Assembly (NCBI GenBank): GCA_035540495.1
Contig: DATLGL010000042.1
Coordinates: 1 to 64,000, forward strand
Direction: 5' to 3'
Length of the DNA stretch: 64,000 bases
Origin: DASVEG01 sp035540495
Lineage (GTDB): Bacteria > Actinomycetota > Acidimicrobiia > Acidimicrobiales > CADCTF01
In this document: positions 26,127-34,465 of the stretch, piece by piece
Layout of the letters: the number at the start of each line of letters is the position of its first letter
Numbering within the stretch: the stretch's first letter is position 1
Position numbers and translations under genes: made by a program
The notes under the pieces: generated by a model
Database searches by the model: none
What the model saw: the letters and a program-made list of their open reading frames with translations, nothing else
Told to the model about the DNA's origin: nothing

Positions 26127-27287
26127 TCAGGCCGGAACCGTGCTGCCGTACAGCATCTCGGCCATGTTCGAGTAGTAGAAGCGGTCCTTCGCTTGCTCCG
26201 ACGTGTCGGCGAGCGTCTCCTCGAACTTCGCCAGCGGGTCCTTGCCGCCTTCGGGGTGCGGGTAGTCCGTGGAGAACATGAACAGCTCGTCGCCGCCCTC
26301 GCCCGCGGCGTCGATCATCCAGCCGACGTCCTCGCCCGGGAACGGGGTGAACTTGAGGTGCTTGCGCACGTAGTCGCTCGGCTTGTGCTCGAGGCGGCGC
26401 AGCGGCTCCTCCGTCCGCTTGAAGGCCCGGAGTCCGTAGTCGAGGTGGCGCAGCCAGCTCACGACCCACCCGGCGCCCTGCTCGATGCAGCCACCGCGGA
26501 GGTTCGGGAACCGATCGAAGATCCCGTCGTAGATAAGCGCGCCGAGGAACAGCTCGGGGGAGTGATGGATGGCGAGAAAGTCCTTCGACCGGATGTTCTC
26601 GCCGCCGCCGAGGTGATCGGTGACCGGCATCGCGTTGTTGTGGAAGGCGCGGTCGAGGAGGCGACCGCCACCGCCGACGTGGAGGACGAACGGGACGTTC
26701 GCCTGCGCCAGCGTGTCCCACACCGGATCGAGGTCGGGGTGCGTCGGTGCCAGCTCGCCTGCAGCCGTCGACGGCACCATCACGGCCTTGCAGCCGATGT
26801 CGATGGCGTCGGCGACCTGCTTGGCGGCGCGCACCGGATCGGCAAGTGGGACGAACGCGACCGGCAGGAGACGCGGATCGTCCTTGCAGAACTCGGCGAC
26901 AGCCCGATCCTGCGCAGCAGCGCCCGCGTAGAGCCGATCGAGGTCGCGACCGCTGAACATCGCGGTGGCGAAGGTGGCGAAGACCAGCTGCGCCTCGAAC
27001 CCGAAGAGGTCGAGCACGCGGCTGCGCTCGACGGGGTCGAACGCGCCCATCGCCGTCCACCCCTTGTCCTGCAGCAGACGCTCTTCCGCCTCTGCCGCGA
27101 CGGACGGGTCGGTGCGGCGCTTCTCGGCCCGTTCGACGGCCTTGTCGAGCACCGGCTTGAGCGCGTCCATGCCGCCTCGCCGCAGACGCCCCGACTGCTC
27201 CGGGTCGATGTGCGCATCGAGGAAGTCGGCCAGCTCCATGACGTGGCTGTCCGCATCGAGCATGCGGCGGCCGCCTGCGTAGGTCAT
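26127..27287 (-). CDS. Amidohydrolase-family protein (ACMSD-like TIM barrel)
   Basis: The 386-residue protein opens GGRRMLDADSHVMELADFLD; the DADSHV motif and late FSTDYPHPEGG are typical of amidohydrolase_2 enzymes. VPFVLHVGGGGRLLD supplies another metal-ligand His. Relatives decarboxylate or hydrolyse ring compounds. ATG 27287 has GGGGGGA about six bases upstream. A perfect 19-bp palindrome begins 22 bases upstream of the start, so transcription is very probably controlled by the TetR protein encoded just beyond. Confidence 0.92.
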   Translation of the reverse strand: MTYAGGRRMLDADSHVMELADFLDAHIDPEQSGRLRRGGMDALKPVLDKAVERAEKRRTDPSVAAEAEERLLQDKGWTAMGAFDPVERSRVLDLFGFEAQLVFATFATAMFSGRDLDRLYAGAAAQDRAVAEFCKDDPRLLPVAFVPLADPVRAAKQVADAIDIGCKAVMVPSTAAGELAPTHPDLDPVWDTLAQANVPFVLHVGGGGRLLDRAFHNNAMPVTDHLGGGENIRSKDFLAIHHSPELFLGALIYDGIFDRFPNLRGGCIEQGAGWVVSWLRHLDYGLRAFKRTEEPLRRLEHKPSDYVRKHLKFTPFPGEDVGWMIDAAGEGGDELFMFSTDYPHPEGGKDPLAKFEETLADTSEQAKDRFYYSNMAEMLYGSTVPA

Positions 27288-27308
27288 CCGTGGTCCCCCC
27301 ACATGAAA

Positions 27309-27327
27309 TGGTGACAAGTTGTCACCA
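27309..27327 (-). promoter_or_regulatory. Perfect 19-bp palindromic operator
   Basis: TGGTGACAA-G-TTGTCACCA is a perfect 9+9 inverted repeat. It lies 22 bases upstream of the amidohydrolase start and five bases past the end of the TetR gene. Size, symmetry and placement are those of a TetR-family operator, which points to direct repression of the catabolic genes. Confidence 0.85.
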
Positions 27328-27332
27328 ACTTA

Positions 27333-27929
27333 CTACCGAAGGGCAGCGATCGTCGAACGCACGATGGTCATGTAGGTGTCGTGGAGCAAGGCAGCCCGTT
27401 CGGCACCGGGTCGGGCGCGGAACTGCACGATCGTCGCGTCGACCAGCGACAGGAGCATCGACATCGCTGGTCCGGCGCGGCGCGGGTCGAGCCCTTCCTG
27501 CTTCGCGACCGCAGTGAAGGCCCGTGCGGTGGCGGTGTCTCGCGTGCGTTGCTCGCGGCGGACGTCCTTCGTCCATCCGCCCGCCGAGCGCAATGCAGAG
27601 AAGAGCGAGCCACGATCGGCGGAGGCCTCCAGCGCGCCGGTGATCAGCGCGTCGAACATCTCCTCGAGGGTGGTCGCCTCGCCGACTCGGCGAGCGAGCC
27701 GCCGGTGGAGGTTCTCCGCCTCCTGGCGGTAGACCGCGGCCACGAGCTCGTCCCGGTTCGCGAAGTGCTTGTAGAGCAGGGGCCGGCTGACGCCAGCTCG
27801 CTCCGCGACGGCTTCCATGGTGACCTCGTCGACCGATCCGTCGGCGGCAATGGCGACGGCCGCTTCCAGCAGAGCGTCACGGCGAGCATCACGGCCGAGG
27901 CGCGAGCGGGTGGCTGGTCGTGACGCCAT
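27333..27929 (-). CDS. TetR-family regulator
   Basis: The 198-residue protein has a typical N-terminal HTH (RRDALLEAAVAIAADGSVDE, then VAERAGVSRPLLYKHFANRD). Its helical C-domain includes MFDALITGALEASADRGSLF. It sits directly upstream of the amidohydrolase/thiolase operon, and the 19-bp palindrome between the two is its likely operator. It may sense an acyl-CoA or steroid intermediate. ATG 27929 follows the HEAT-repeat gene stop by one base, so the regulator may also be read from that upstream gene. Confidence 0.93.
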   Translation of the reverse strand: MASRPATRSRLGRDARRDALLEAAVAIAADGSVDEVTMEAVAERAGVSRPLLYKHFANRDELVAAVYRQEAENLHRRLARRVGEATTLEEMFDALITGALEASADRGSLFSALRSAGGWTKDVRREQRTRDTATARAFTAVAKQEGLDPRRAGPAMSMLLSLVDATIVQFRARPGAERAALLHDTYMTIVRSTIAALR

Positions 27930-27930
27930 G

Positions 27931-28542
27931 TCACCATTCTCGCGACTCGACGCGCGATCTCGTGCGTTCGTAGGTCTTTCCGCCCGGGAGGTACCACGAC
28001 GCCTTCTTGCGGATGTACGGGCTCGGGTCGTCCGAAGCCGCCGACGCCAGTGCGCGACGGGCGCCGTCGTCGGAATGCATCCACCGAGCGAGCGCCTCGA
28101 GCGCGATCGCTCGCACGTGGGGCTGCGGGTCGCGCTGCAGCACCCCCGCCGCCGCGTCGATGATCTCGCGAGCCGGAAGCGCGCACACGTCGTCGGCCTT
28201 GCAACGATCGCACGCGAGGGCGTGCATTGCGTGCTGGCGCACACGCGGGTCAGGGTCGTCGAGGAGCAGGAGCATCAGCTCGAACGAGTCGTTCCCCGCC
28301 AGATGGTCGATCAGAAGCGTGCACTGCACGCGCAGCTCCGCGTCGTCGGCGAACAGCCCCTCTTCCACGGCAGGGCGCGCGACAGGACCCATGAGCCGAA
28401 GCTTCCAGTGCGCGTCCTTCTGCCGATGCCGCACGGTGAGGTCTCGCATCGCCTCGGCGATCTGCGCCTCGAGCAGGATGCGATCGGCCGTCGGCGACGA
28501 CGTACGGCGCCCGCGCGTGCGCGGCTTCCCCGGCTTCCCCAC
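27931..28542 (-). CDS. HEAT-repeat protein
   Basis: About 203 residues from GTG 28542 form a superhelical array of HEAT-like repeats: AELRVQCTLLIDHLAG, DPDPRVRQHAMHALACD, DPQPHVRAIALEALAR and DPSPYIRKKASWYLPGG. The start of the fold has VRHRQKDAHWKLRLMG. A CDRCKADDVC cluster between repeats could bind metal. HEAT proteins are scaffolds, and no enzymatic motif is present. It ends one base before the TetR gene. The longer open frame upstream is antisense to the next gene and was not used. Confidence 0.75.
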   Translation of the reverse strand: MGKPGKPRTRGRRTSSPTADRILLEAQIAEAMRDLTVRHRQKDAHWKLRLMGPVARPAVEEGLFADDAELRVQCTLLIDHLAGNDSFELMLLLLDDPDPRVRQHAMHALACDRCKADDVCALPAREIIDAAAGVLQRDPQPHVRAIALEALARWMHSDDGARRALASAASDDPSPYIRKKASWYLPGGKTYERTRSRVESREW

Positions 28543-28647
28543 GGCCGCAGACGGTACGAGAACCACGAGCGACGCGCCGGGGATTTGGCGGCGGCTCCCG
28601 TCCCTCGCCCGGCGTCGCGCCGGCGGAGAAACGACAAGACTCGGGCG

Positions 28648-30225
28648 ATGAAGTGGTTCTTCAAGGCGGCGCCGGTCGCTGCCGCTGCCGCGGTGGCCAC
28701 CCACGACCTCCTTCAGCGGAGGCACGCCCTGCTCCACAACTTCCCGGTGATCGGCCACGCGAGGTACCTGCTGGAGGCGATCGGACCCGAGCTGCGCCAG
28801 TACATCGTCGCCGGCAACAACGAGGAGCGTCCGTTCAGCCGCGATCAACGACGGTGGGTGTACGCCTCAGCGAAGCTGGAGAACAACTACTTCGGCTTCG
28901 GGACCGACAACGACATCGAGCACACGAGCGGCTACCCGATCGTGAAGCACAAGACGTTCGGGCGGGCGGTGCCGCCGTCGCATCCCAAGGCGGCGCAGGA
29001 GGCGTGGGTGCCGTGCGCCAAGGTGATGGGGGAGAAGCGGCAGCGGCGGAAGGCGTTCCGTCCGGACTCGGTCGTGAACATCTCGGGGATGAGCTTCGGG
29101 TCGCTGTCGGGGCCCGCTGTCGAGGCGCTGAACCGCGGCGCCGCGATCGTGAACTGCCTCCACAACACCGGCGAAGGTGCGCTCTCGCCGTATCACCGCC
29201 ACGGCGGCGAGCTCATCTTCCAGATCGGGACCGCCTACTTCGGGTGCCGTGACGACGAGGGCCGGTTCTCGATGCCGCGCCTGGTCGACGCGGTGAACTC
29301 GGCGCCGGTGCGCGCGATCGAGGTGAAGCTGAGTCAGGGAGCCAAACCAGGCCTCGGAGGGCTTCTGCCAGGTGCGAAGGTGACGGCGGAGATCGCTGCG
29401 ACCAGAGGCATCGCGATCGGCAAGGACTGCGTGAGTCCGTCGCGCCATGCCGAGTTCCGGAACACCGACGAGCTCCTCGACTGGGTGGAACTGCTCGCCG
29501 ACGAGACCGGGCTGCCCGTCGGGATCAAGTCCGCCGTCGGCGACCTCGAGTTCTGGGAGGAGCTCGTCGAGCTGATGGCCACCACCGGTCGCGGTGTCGA
29601 CTTCGTGAACATCGACGGCGGTGAGGGCGGCACCGGTGCGGCCCCGCTGATCTTCACCGATTCGGTCGCGCTGCCGTTCCGGCTCGGGTTCGCGAGGGTC
29701 TACGCGGCCTTCGCCCGGCGCGGGTTCAACGACGACGTCGTGTTCATCGGTGCGGGCAAGCTCGGCCTCCCCGACAACGCGGTGCTCGCGTTCGCCCTTG
29801 GGTGCGACATGGTGAACGTGGGCCGGTCGGCGATGCTTGCGATCGGGTGCATCCAGGCCCAGAAGTGCCACACCGACCGCTGCCCCACAGGTGTCGCGAC
29901 CCAGGACAGGTGGCTCGTCTCCGGTCTCGACCCGTCGTTGAAGGCGGTGCGCGCCGCGAACTACATCAAGACGCTGCGGCGAGACCTGCTGACGGTCGCC
30001 GAGGCGTGCGGCGTCGAGCATCCGGGGCTCATCTCGACAGAGGCCGTCGAGCTGCTGTCGCCAGGCGCGGACGCCGTCGCCCTCGCCGACGTCTACGGCT
30101 ACGAACCCGGATGGGGGCAGCCTTCGCATCGCGACCAGCAACGGCTGATCGAGTTGATGCAGCAGACCGCCCCCCAGGGTGGTTCAGCGAAGCCGTCACC
30201 GGATGCGCCGGCTCGCAGCGACTGA
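28648..30225 (+). CDS. FMN-binding glutamate-synthase-family protein
   Basis: The 525-residue protein has an N-terminal hydrophobic segment (MKWFFKAAPVAAAAAVAT) and then the GltB-type FMN barrel: VNISGMSFGSLSGPAVEALN, INIDGGEGGTGAAP-like VDFVNIDGGEGGTGAAPLIF, and a 3Fe-4S cysteine set C-x5-C-x4-C in CIQAQKCHTDRCPTGV. It lacks the glutamine amidotransferase domain of true glutamate synthase, so its electron acceptor and substrate are unknown. The membrane segment suggests an inner-membrane-attached redox enzyme. Confidence 0.93.
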   Translation: MKWFFKAAPVAAAAAVATHDLLQRRHALLHNFPVIGHARYLLEAIGPELRQYIVAGNNEERPFSRDQRRWVYASAKLENNYFGFGTDNDIEHTSGYPIVKHKTFGRAVPPSHPKAAQEAWVPCAKVMGEKRQRRKAFRPDSVVNISGMSFGSLSGPAVEALNRGAAIVNCLHNTGEGALSPYHRHGGELIFQIGTAYFGCRDDEGRFSMPRLVDAVNSAPVRAIEVKLSQGAKPGLGGLLPGAKVTAEIAATRGIAIGKDCVSPSRHAEFRNTDELLDWVELLADETGLPVGIKSAVGDLEFWEELVELMATTGRGVDFVNIDGGEGGTGAAPLIFTDSVALPFRLGFARVYAAFARRGFNDDVVFIGAGKLGLPDNAVLAFALGCDMVNVGRSAMLAIGCIQAQKCHTDRCPTGVATQDRWLVSGLDPSLKAVRAANYIKTLRRDLLTVAEACGVEHPGLISTEAVELLSPGADAVALADVYGYEPGWGQPSHRDQQRLIELMQQTAPQGGSAKPSPDAPARSD

Positions 30226-30233
30226 GCAACCGG

Positions 30234-31334
30234 TCAGTCCTCCGACAGCGACGCCTCGCTCTGGGCGATCAGCTCGTCGATCTCCGCCTTCGACGCCGGA
30301 GCGAGTGATCGAGCCGTCTCGATCAGCTCGTCCTCCGACACGTTGCGGCCCGTGAGCGTGATCAGCACGTTGGCCTCGCTCCAGATGAGTTGGCGCACGC
30401 CCGGACCGCCGTCGGGGTCGCCGATCCGCACCGACAGGACGTCGGGACCACGCACGCCTCCCAGCACTCGGCCTGGACCCTCGAGGTGCCACCCCACCGA
30501 TTCCCACGGCGGAACCGCGGCACCGGTGATCGTCGTCAGCTCGATCTCGCGCAGTCCGTCGTCGCTGGCGAACCGAGCGGTCACCACATCGTCGCCGGCC
30601 GCGTGAATGAACGGATGGCGCCCGTCGTAGATGCGGGTGAAGCGGTCGGGCAGGGCACCGTCGGGGGCGCCCGTCCTCGCCACGACGTCCGCGATCGACC
30701 GCACTTCGTCTGCTGAGAGGCCACGTCCGATCACCGCGAGGCCGCCGCCTGCCGTGCTGAGGTCGATCCCACGCAGTACGCCGGACGACGCGGAGGTGGC
30801 GGCCTTGCCGGCGATCGTGATCCGTGTGCCGCGGTCGAACGAGAGGATCGTCGAGATCAGCGCCGGTTCGTCGGTCCGGACGATGCCGACGGCTCGATCC
30901 GCGTGCGCTCCCTCTGCGTAGACCTCGACACGGCTCGTCGCCCGCACCGGAGATGCGAGGCGGCCGATGGCGGCGGGTCGCAGCCCGGCCGGCAGTGACG
31001 ACGGGAGGAAGTAGTCGGCCGCGGGTGAGGTCTCGGTCGAGGAGGAAGGCGTCGACGACGTCGTGGTCGACGCCTCGTCGTCGATGGCAACGGTCGTGCC
31101 GGGCAGCGGGAGGAGATCGTTCGCGACCGGGATCGTCAGGGCGGCCGCTGCTGCGGCGGCCGCGGCGATCCACCGGCGAGGGGAGCGCCGCGGGCGAGGG
31201 ACCTCGGGCAGAGCGACCACGTCGACCGGGCGCTCGTCGAGCTCCGGCGTCGTGGCTGCGACGGCGAACAGCGCCGAGCGCAGGCGATCCTCGATCGGCC
31301 GGAGCTCGGGCGGGAGCTGCAGGTCATTGGTCAC
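30234..31334 (-). CDS. Membrane-anchored regulator of the upstream sigma factor (anti-sigma-like)
   Basis: At 366 residues it has an N-terminal cytoplasmic part of about 55 residues, one transmembrane helix (RRWIAAAAAAAAALTIPVAN), a Thr/Ser-rich linker and an exported domain of about 250 residues (DYFLPSSLPAGLRPAAIGRL onward). The ORF begins 11 bases inside the sigma-factor gene, so the two are co-translated. That context makes it the likely anti-sigma or sensor, although no zinc anti-sigma motif is evident. Confidence 0.75.
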   Translation of the reverse strand: MTNDLQLPPELRPIEDRLRSALFAVAATTPELDERPVDVVALPEVPRPRRSPRRWIAAAAAAAAALTIPVANDLLPLPGTTVAIDDEASTTTSSTPSSSTETSPAADYFLPSSLPAGLRPAAIGRLASPVRATSRVEVYAEGAHADRAVGIVRTDEPALISTILSFDRGTRITIAGKAATSASSGVLRGIDLSTAGGGLAVIGRGLSADEVRSIADVVARTGAPDGALPDRFTRIYDGRHPFIHAAGDDVVTARFASDDGLREIELTTITGAAVPPWESVGWHLEGPGRVLGGVRGPDVLSVRIGDPDGGPGVRQLIWSEANVLITLTGRNVSEDELIETARSLAPASKAEIDELIAQSEASLSED

Positions 31335-31830
31335 GGTCGATGGTCTCCTTCAAGCGGGCGAGGCCGCGATGGATGAGCGACTTCACGGTCCCTGGACGGC
31401 AGTCCATGAGCCGTGCGATCTCGTCGACGGACAGGTCTTCGTAGTACCGGAGAACCAGCGCCGTCCGTTGCCGGCTGTTGAGCCCGCCGAGGGCGTCCCA
31501 CATCTCGTCGATGTCGGGATCGAGGTGCGCCGTCGGCACGGCCACGATGCGATCGCGCTGCCGAGCCAAGGTGCGGTGATAGGAGCGACAGAGGTTGACG
31601 ACGGTGGTTCGAAGGTACGCAGGAGGGTTGACCGCCGCGTGCCAGTTGCGGCGAACCTTGAGGAAGGCCTCGTGCACGAGCTCTTCGCCGACGTCCGCCG
31701 AACCGGTCAGGAGGTGGGCGAGCCGGACCATGCTGGTCCGCTCGGAGCGGTAGAGCCGTTCGAGTGCGTGGTCCGGGTCGTCGTTCACGGTCGGCGCCAC
31801 CACCGAGAGCTGGGCGCTGGGCGGCGTCAT
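31324..31830 (-). CDS. ECF-type sigma factor, SigE/sigma-70 family
   Basis: The 168-residue protein carries region 2 (LERLYRSERTSMVRLAHLLT, DVGEELVHEAFLKVRRNW) and region 4 (NSRQRTALVLRYYEDLSVDE, then ARLMDCRPGTVKSLIHRGLA). It directs RNA polymerase to a stress regulon. The ATG at 31830 overlaps the stop of a tiny membrane protein (ATGA), and its stop overlaps the anti-sigma-like gene. The three therefore form a tight operon. Confidence 0.93.
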   Translation of the reverse strand: MTPPSAQLSVVAPTVNDDPDHALERLYRSERTSMVRLAHLLTGSADVGEELVHEAFLKVRRNWHAAVNPPAYLRTTVVNLCRSYHRTLARQRDRIVAVPTAHLDPDIDEMWDALGGLNSRQRTALVLRYYEDLSVDEIARLMDCRPGTVKSLIHRGLARLKETIDRDQ

Positions 31831-31949
31831 GCCGGCGGTGCCGCCAACACCAGCGCGACGATCATTGCCAAGACGATGAGGGCGCTCAGTATCGCGGCCG
31901 TCGTCGACGGGCCGCGGGATGCAGCCCGCCGCATCCGTTGTTCGATCAT
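31827..31949 (-). CDS. Tiny membrane protein in the sigma operon (40 aa)
   Basis: ATG 31949 opens MIEQRMRRAASRGPSTTAAI followed by one strong transmembrane helix, LSALIVLAMIVALVLAAPPA. It ends at a TGA overlapping the sigma-factor ATG (ATGA, 31830-31827). Positive charges before the helix predict an N-in topology. Translational coupling to the sigma gene argues that it is real. It may take part in sensing or anchoring, but has no known family. Confidence 0.6.
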   Translation of the reverse strand: MIEQRMRRAASRGPSTTAAILSALIVLAMIVALVLAAPPA

Positions 31950-31999
31950 GTCCCCTACGACGCCCGAGTGTCCCGGATCGTTGCGCGTAGGTTCCGCAT

Positions 32000-32500
32000 G
32001 TGACCGACGACGCACCTCCCTTCGTCGTTCCCGCTCTCGACCTCGACGAGCGGGAGACGCTGCTCGCGTTCCTCGACTGGAAGCGGGCCAACGTGCTGCA
32101 GGCTGCTCGCGAGCTGACGGACGAGCAGTGCAGGTGGACGCCGTCGAACGGCCTCCTCCCGGTCGGCGGCATCATCAACCACCTCACGCACGTCGAAGGG
32201 CGGTGGATCGACGGCAAGTACTTGTGCGTCGACCTGCCGCCGGCGGACCCTGCGACCGAGTTCATGACGACGCGACCGCTCGCGGAGCTGGTCGCCGACT
32301 ACAACGAGCGACGGCGGCGGACGAACGAGGTGGTGCGCGCGGCGCCCGACCTCGACGTCGCCTGCCCCGGTGGCGCTCGGCCGAACCCGCAGCTGACGCT
32401 GCGGTGGGTGCTCTACCACCTGCTCGAGGAGACGGCTCAGCACGCCGGTCATGCCGAAGCGACTCGGGAGCTCCTGGACGGCCGCCGAACCGGCGACTGA
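32000..32500 (+). CDS. DinB-family protein (DUF664-like)
   Basis: The 166-residue four-helix-bundle protein has the family's metal-binding pattern: INHLTHVEGRWIDG early, and LYHLLEETAQHAGHAEATRE at the end with the His-x3-His-type helix. In actinobacteria such proteins act as thiol-dependent transferases or detoxification enzymes, or are uncharacterised. GTG start at 32000, divergent from the sigma operon with only 50 bases between. Confidence 0.9.
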   Translation: MTDDAPPFVVPALDLDERETLLAFLDWKRANVLQAARELTDEQCRWTPSNGLLPVGGIINHLTHVEGRWIDGKYLCVDLPPADPATEFMTTRPLAELVADYNERRRRTNEVVRAAPDLDVACPGGARPNPQLTLRWVLYHLLEETAQHAGHAEATRELLDGRRTGD

Positions 32501-32573
32501 GGAAAAGCCGGGCAGGCGCTGCGGCTCCCCAATACGCTTCGCCCTCGTACGCCGACGACCGGGAGGTCCATCG

Positions 32574-32627
32574 ATGACAACGCGCTCCGTTCAGGCCTCC
32601 GACGTGTCGACCGCCGGCGCGAGCTGA
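32574..32627 (+). CDS. Leader peptide ORF upstream of the ABC exporter (17 aa)
   Basis: ATG 32574 follows GGGAGG (32561-32566) by seven bases, an ideal ribosome-binding arrangement and clearly better than most starts in this window. It encodes MTTRSVQASDVSTAGAS and stops at 32627. A hairpin follows 17 bases later and the ABC transporter start lies 101 bases downstream. The arrangement is that of a ribosome-sensing leader, as in inducible antibiotic-resistance transporters. No codon bias for one amino acid is seen, which argues against amino-acid attenuation. Confidence 0.45.
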   Translation: MTTRSVQASDVSTAGAS

Positions 32628-32643
32628 CGCCCGCCCCGCACCG

Positions 32644-32660
32644 GCCGCTCACCTAGCGGC
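32644..32660 (+). promoter_or_regulatory. Hairpin between leader ORF and ABC transporter
   Basis: GCCGCT-CACCT-AGCGGC forms a perfect 6-bp stem with a 5-base loop. It is located just after the leader ORF stop and before the exporter gene. No U run follows, so intrinsic termination is not obvious. Confidence 0.4.
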
Positions 32661-32728
32661 TGCATCCCCGAACACGCGCGGCCTGAACAGCACCGACATC
32701 CGTCCCTCGTGCTGACAGGAGCGCACTC

Positions 32729-34465
32729 TTGCTACCGGATCTCGATCGCGGCTTCCTCGCGATGTACCTGCGGCCACACCGGCCGCGCCTCGTGTTGCTC
32801 GGCGTCCTCTTCGTCGGCGGCACGTTCTTGCAGCTGGCGAACCCCCTGATCGCGAAGTCGATCATCGACCGGGCCGCGGCCGGCGCGGCCTTCGACTCGC
32901 TGGTCTCTCTGGCCGGAATCTTCCTCGCCGTGGCCGTTCTTGCCCAGGTCGCCGCGGTTGCCGAGACGTTCGTCGCAGAAGACCTCGGCTGGCGCACGAC
33001 GAACGCGTTGCGGGTCGACCTGACCCACCATGTCCTTCGCCTCGATCACGCCTTCCACACCGAGCATCCGCCGGGCGAGCTCGTCGAGCGGATCGACGGC
33101 GACGTGTCGGCCATCGCTGCATTCTTCGCGCGCTTCGTCGTGTACGTCCTCGGCAGCGCAGCGTTCCTCGTGGGCGTACTCGCGCTGCTGTGGCGTGAAG
33201 ACGCGCGGATCGGCGCGCTCCTGACCGCCGTCGCCGTCGTCGCGCTCTTGTACCTCCTGCGAGGAGGTCGATTCGTGGCCCGCAGGTCGCGTGCGGCTCG
33301 CGAGGTCGAGGGCGAGCTCAGCTCGTACCTCGAGGAGCGCCTGACAGGGCTGGTCGACATCAAGGCGAACGGCGCGGACGGGTTCGTCGCCCACGGCCTC
33401 GACACTCGGCTGGCCGAGCGGCATCGAGCCGGACGCCACGCCATCCTCGGCGCGTCGCTCTACGCGAGCGCCGTCTACACGTTCCTCGTCGCCGGCACCG
33501 CAGCATCCCTCGTGACGAGCGTCGTGCTCCTCCGCTCGGGCGCGCTCACCGTCGGTGGCGTGTTCGTCGTCTTCCGGTACGCCCGCTTGTTGCGGACGCC
33601 GCTCGAGCGGCTGTCTCGCCACATGAACAGCTTCCAGCGGGCGGCCGGCGCGATCGTGCGGGTGCGAGAGGTGCTCGACGTGTCGCCCGAGGTGGAGGAT
33701 GCCGGACGCGTTGAACTGCCGGATGGGCCCCTTGCGGTGGAGCTCGACGACGTCCGGTTCGCCTACGGCGACCGCCCGGTCCTCGACAAGGTGTCGCTCG
33801 TCGTCGCTCCGGGTGAGGTCGTCGGTCTGCTCGGGCGCACCGGCGCCGGGAAGTCGACGATCGTGAGGTTGCTCTGCCGCCTCTACGACGCGGACGAAGG
33901 TTCGGTTCGGGTGGGCGGAGTCGACGTGCGCGACGTGCCGCTCGACGAGCTGCGCCGGCGGGTCGCGTTCGTGACCCAGGACGTGCAGCTGTTCGCCGGG
34001 ACGCTCCGCGACAACGTGCGGCTCTTCGATCCGGCGGTCGCCGACGACCGCATCATCGAGGCGTTCGCGGCGCTCGGCATCGGCTCCTGGCTCGACGCTC
34101 TGCCCGACGGCATCGACACCGTCGTCGGTGCGGGCGGCCTCGGCCTGTCGGCGGGCGAGGCGCAGCTGGTCGCCCTTGCGCGCGTGTTCCTCGCGAACCC
34201 AGGTGTCGTGCTGCTCGACGAGGCGTCGTCACGACTCGATCCCCACACGGAGGAGTTGCTCCACGCCGCGATGCGGAGCCTGCTCACCGATCGAACGGGC
34301 GTCGTGATCGCCCATCGCCTCGGCACCGTTGCCACCGTCGACGCGATCGCCATCGTCGACGGAGGCGCCATCGTGGAGCACGGTCCGCGGTCGAGCCTCG
34401 CGGCCGATGCGACCTCTCGCTATGCGCGGCTGTTGCGGGCGGGCGAGGCGGAGGTCGTGGCATGA
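32729..34465 (+). CDS. ABC exporter half-transporter A
   Basis: The 578-residue protein has an N-terminal six-helix ABC type-I exporter domain (from RPRLVLLGVLFVGGTFLQLA) and an ATPase domain with Walker A GRTGAGKST, Q-loop VTQDVQLFAG, an altered signature LSAGEAQLV in place of LSGGQ, intact Walker B VVLLDEASSRLD and H-loop VIAHRLG. It exports an unknown substrate together with the next gene product. TTG start at 32729 with AGGAGC upstream. Its stop overlaps the next start as ATGA (34462-34465). Confidence 0.95.
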   Translation: MLPDLDRGFLAMYLRPHRPRLVLLGVLFVGGTFLQLANPLIAKSIIDRAAAGAAFDSLVSLAGIFLAVAVLAQVAAVAETFVAEDLGWRTTNALRVDLTHHVLRLDHAFHTEHPPGELVERIDGDVSAIAAFFARFVVYVLGSAAFLVGVLALLWREDARIGALLTAVAVVALLYLLRGGRFVARRSRAAREVEGELSSYLEERLTGLVDIKANGADGFVAHGLDTRLAERHRAGRHAILGASLYASAVYTFLVAGTAASLVTSVVLLRSGALTVGGVFVVFRYARLLRTPLERLSRHMNSFQRAAGAIVRVREVLDVSPEVEDAGRVELPDGPLAVELDDVRFAYGDRPVLDKVSLVVAPGEVVGLLGRTGAGKSTIVRLLCRLYDADEGSVRVGGVDVRDVPLDELRRRVAFVTQDVQLFAGTLRDNVRLFDPAVADDRIIEAFAALGIGSWLDALPDGIDTVVGAGGLGLSAGEAQLVALARVFLANPGVVLLDEASSRLDPHTEELLHAAMRSLLTDRTGVVIAHRLGTVATVDAIAIVDGGAIVEHGPRSSLAADATSRYARLLRAGEAEVVA

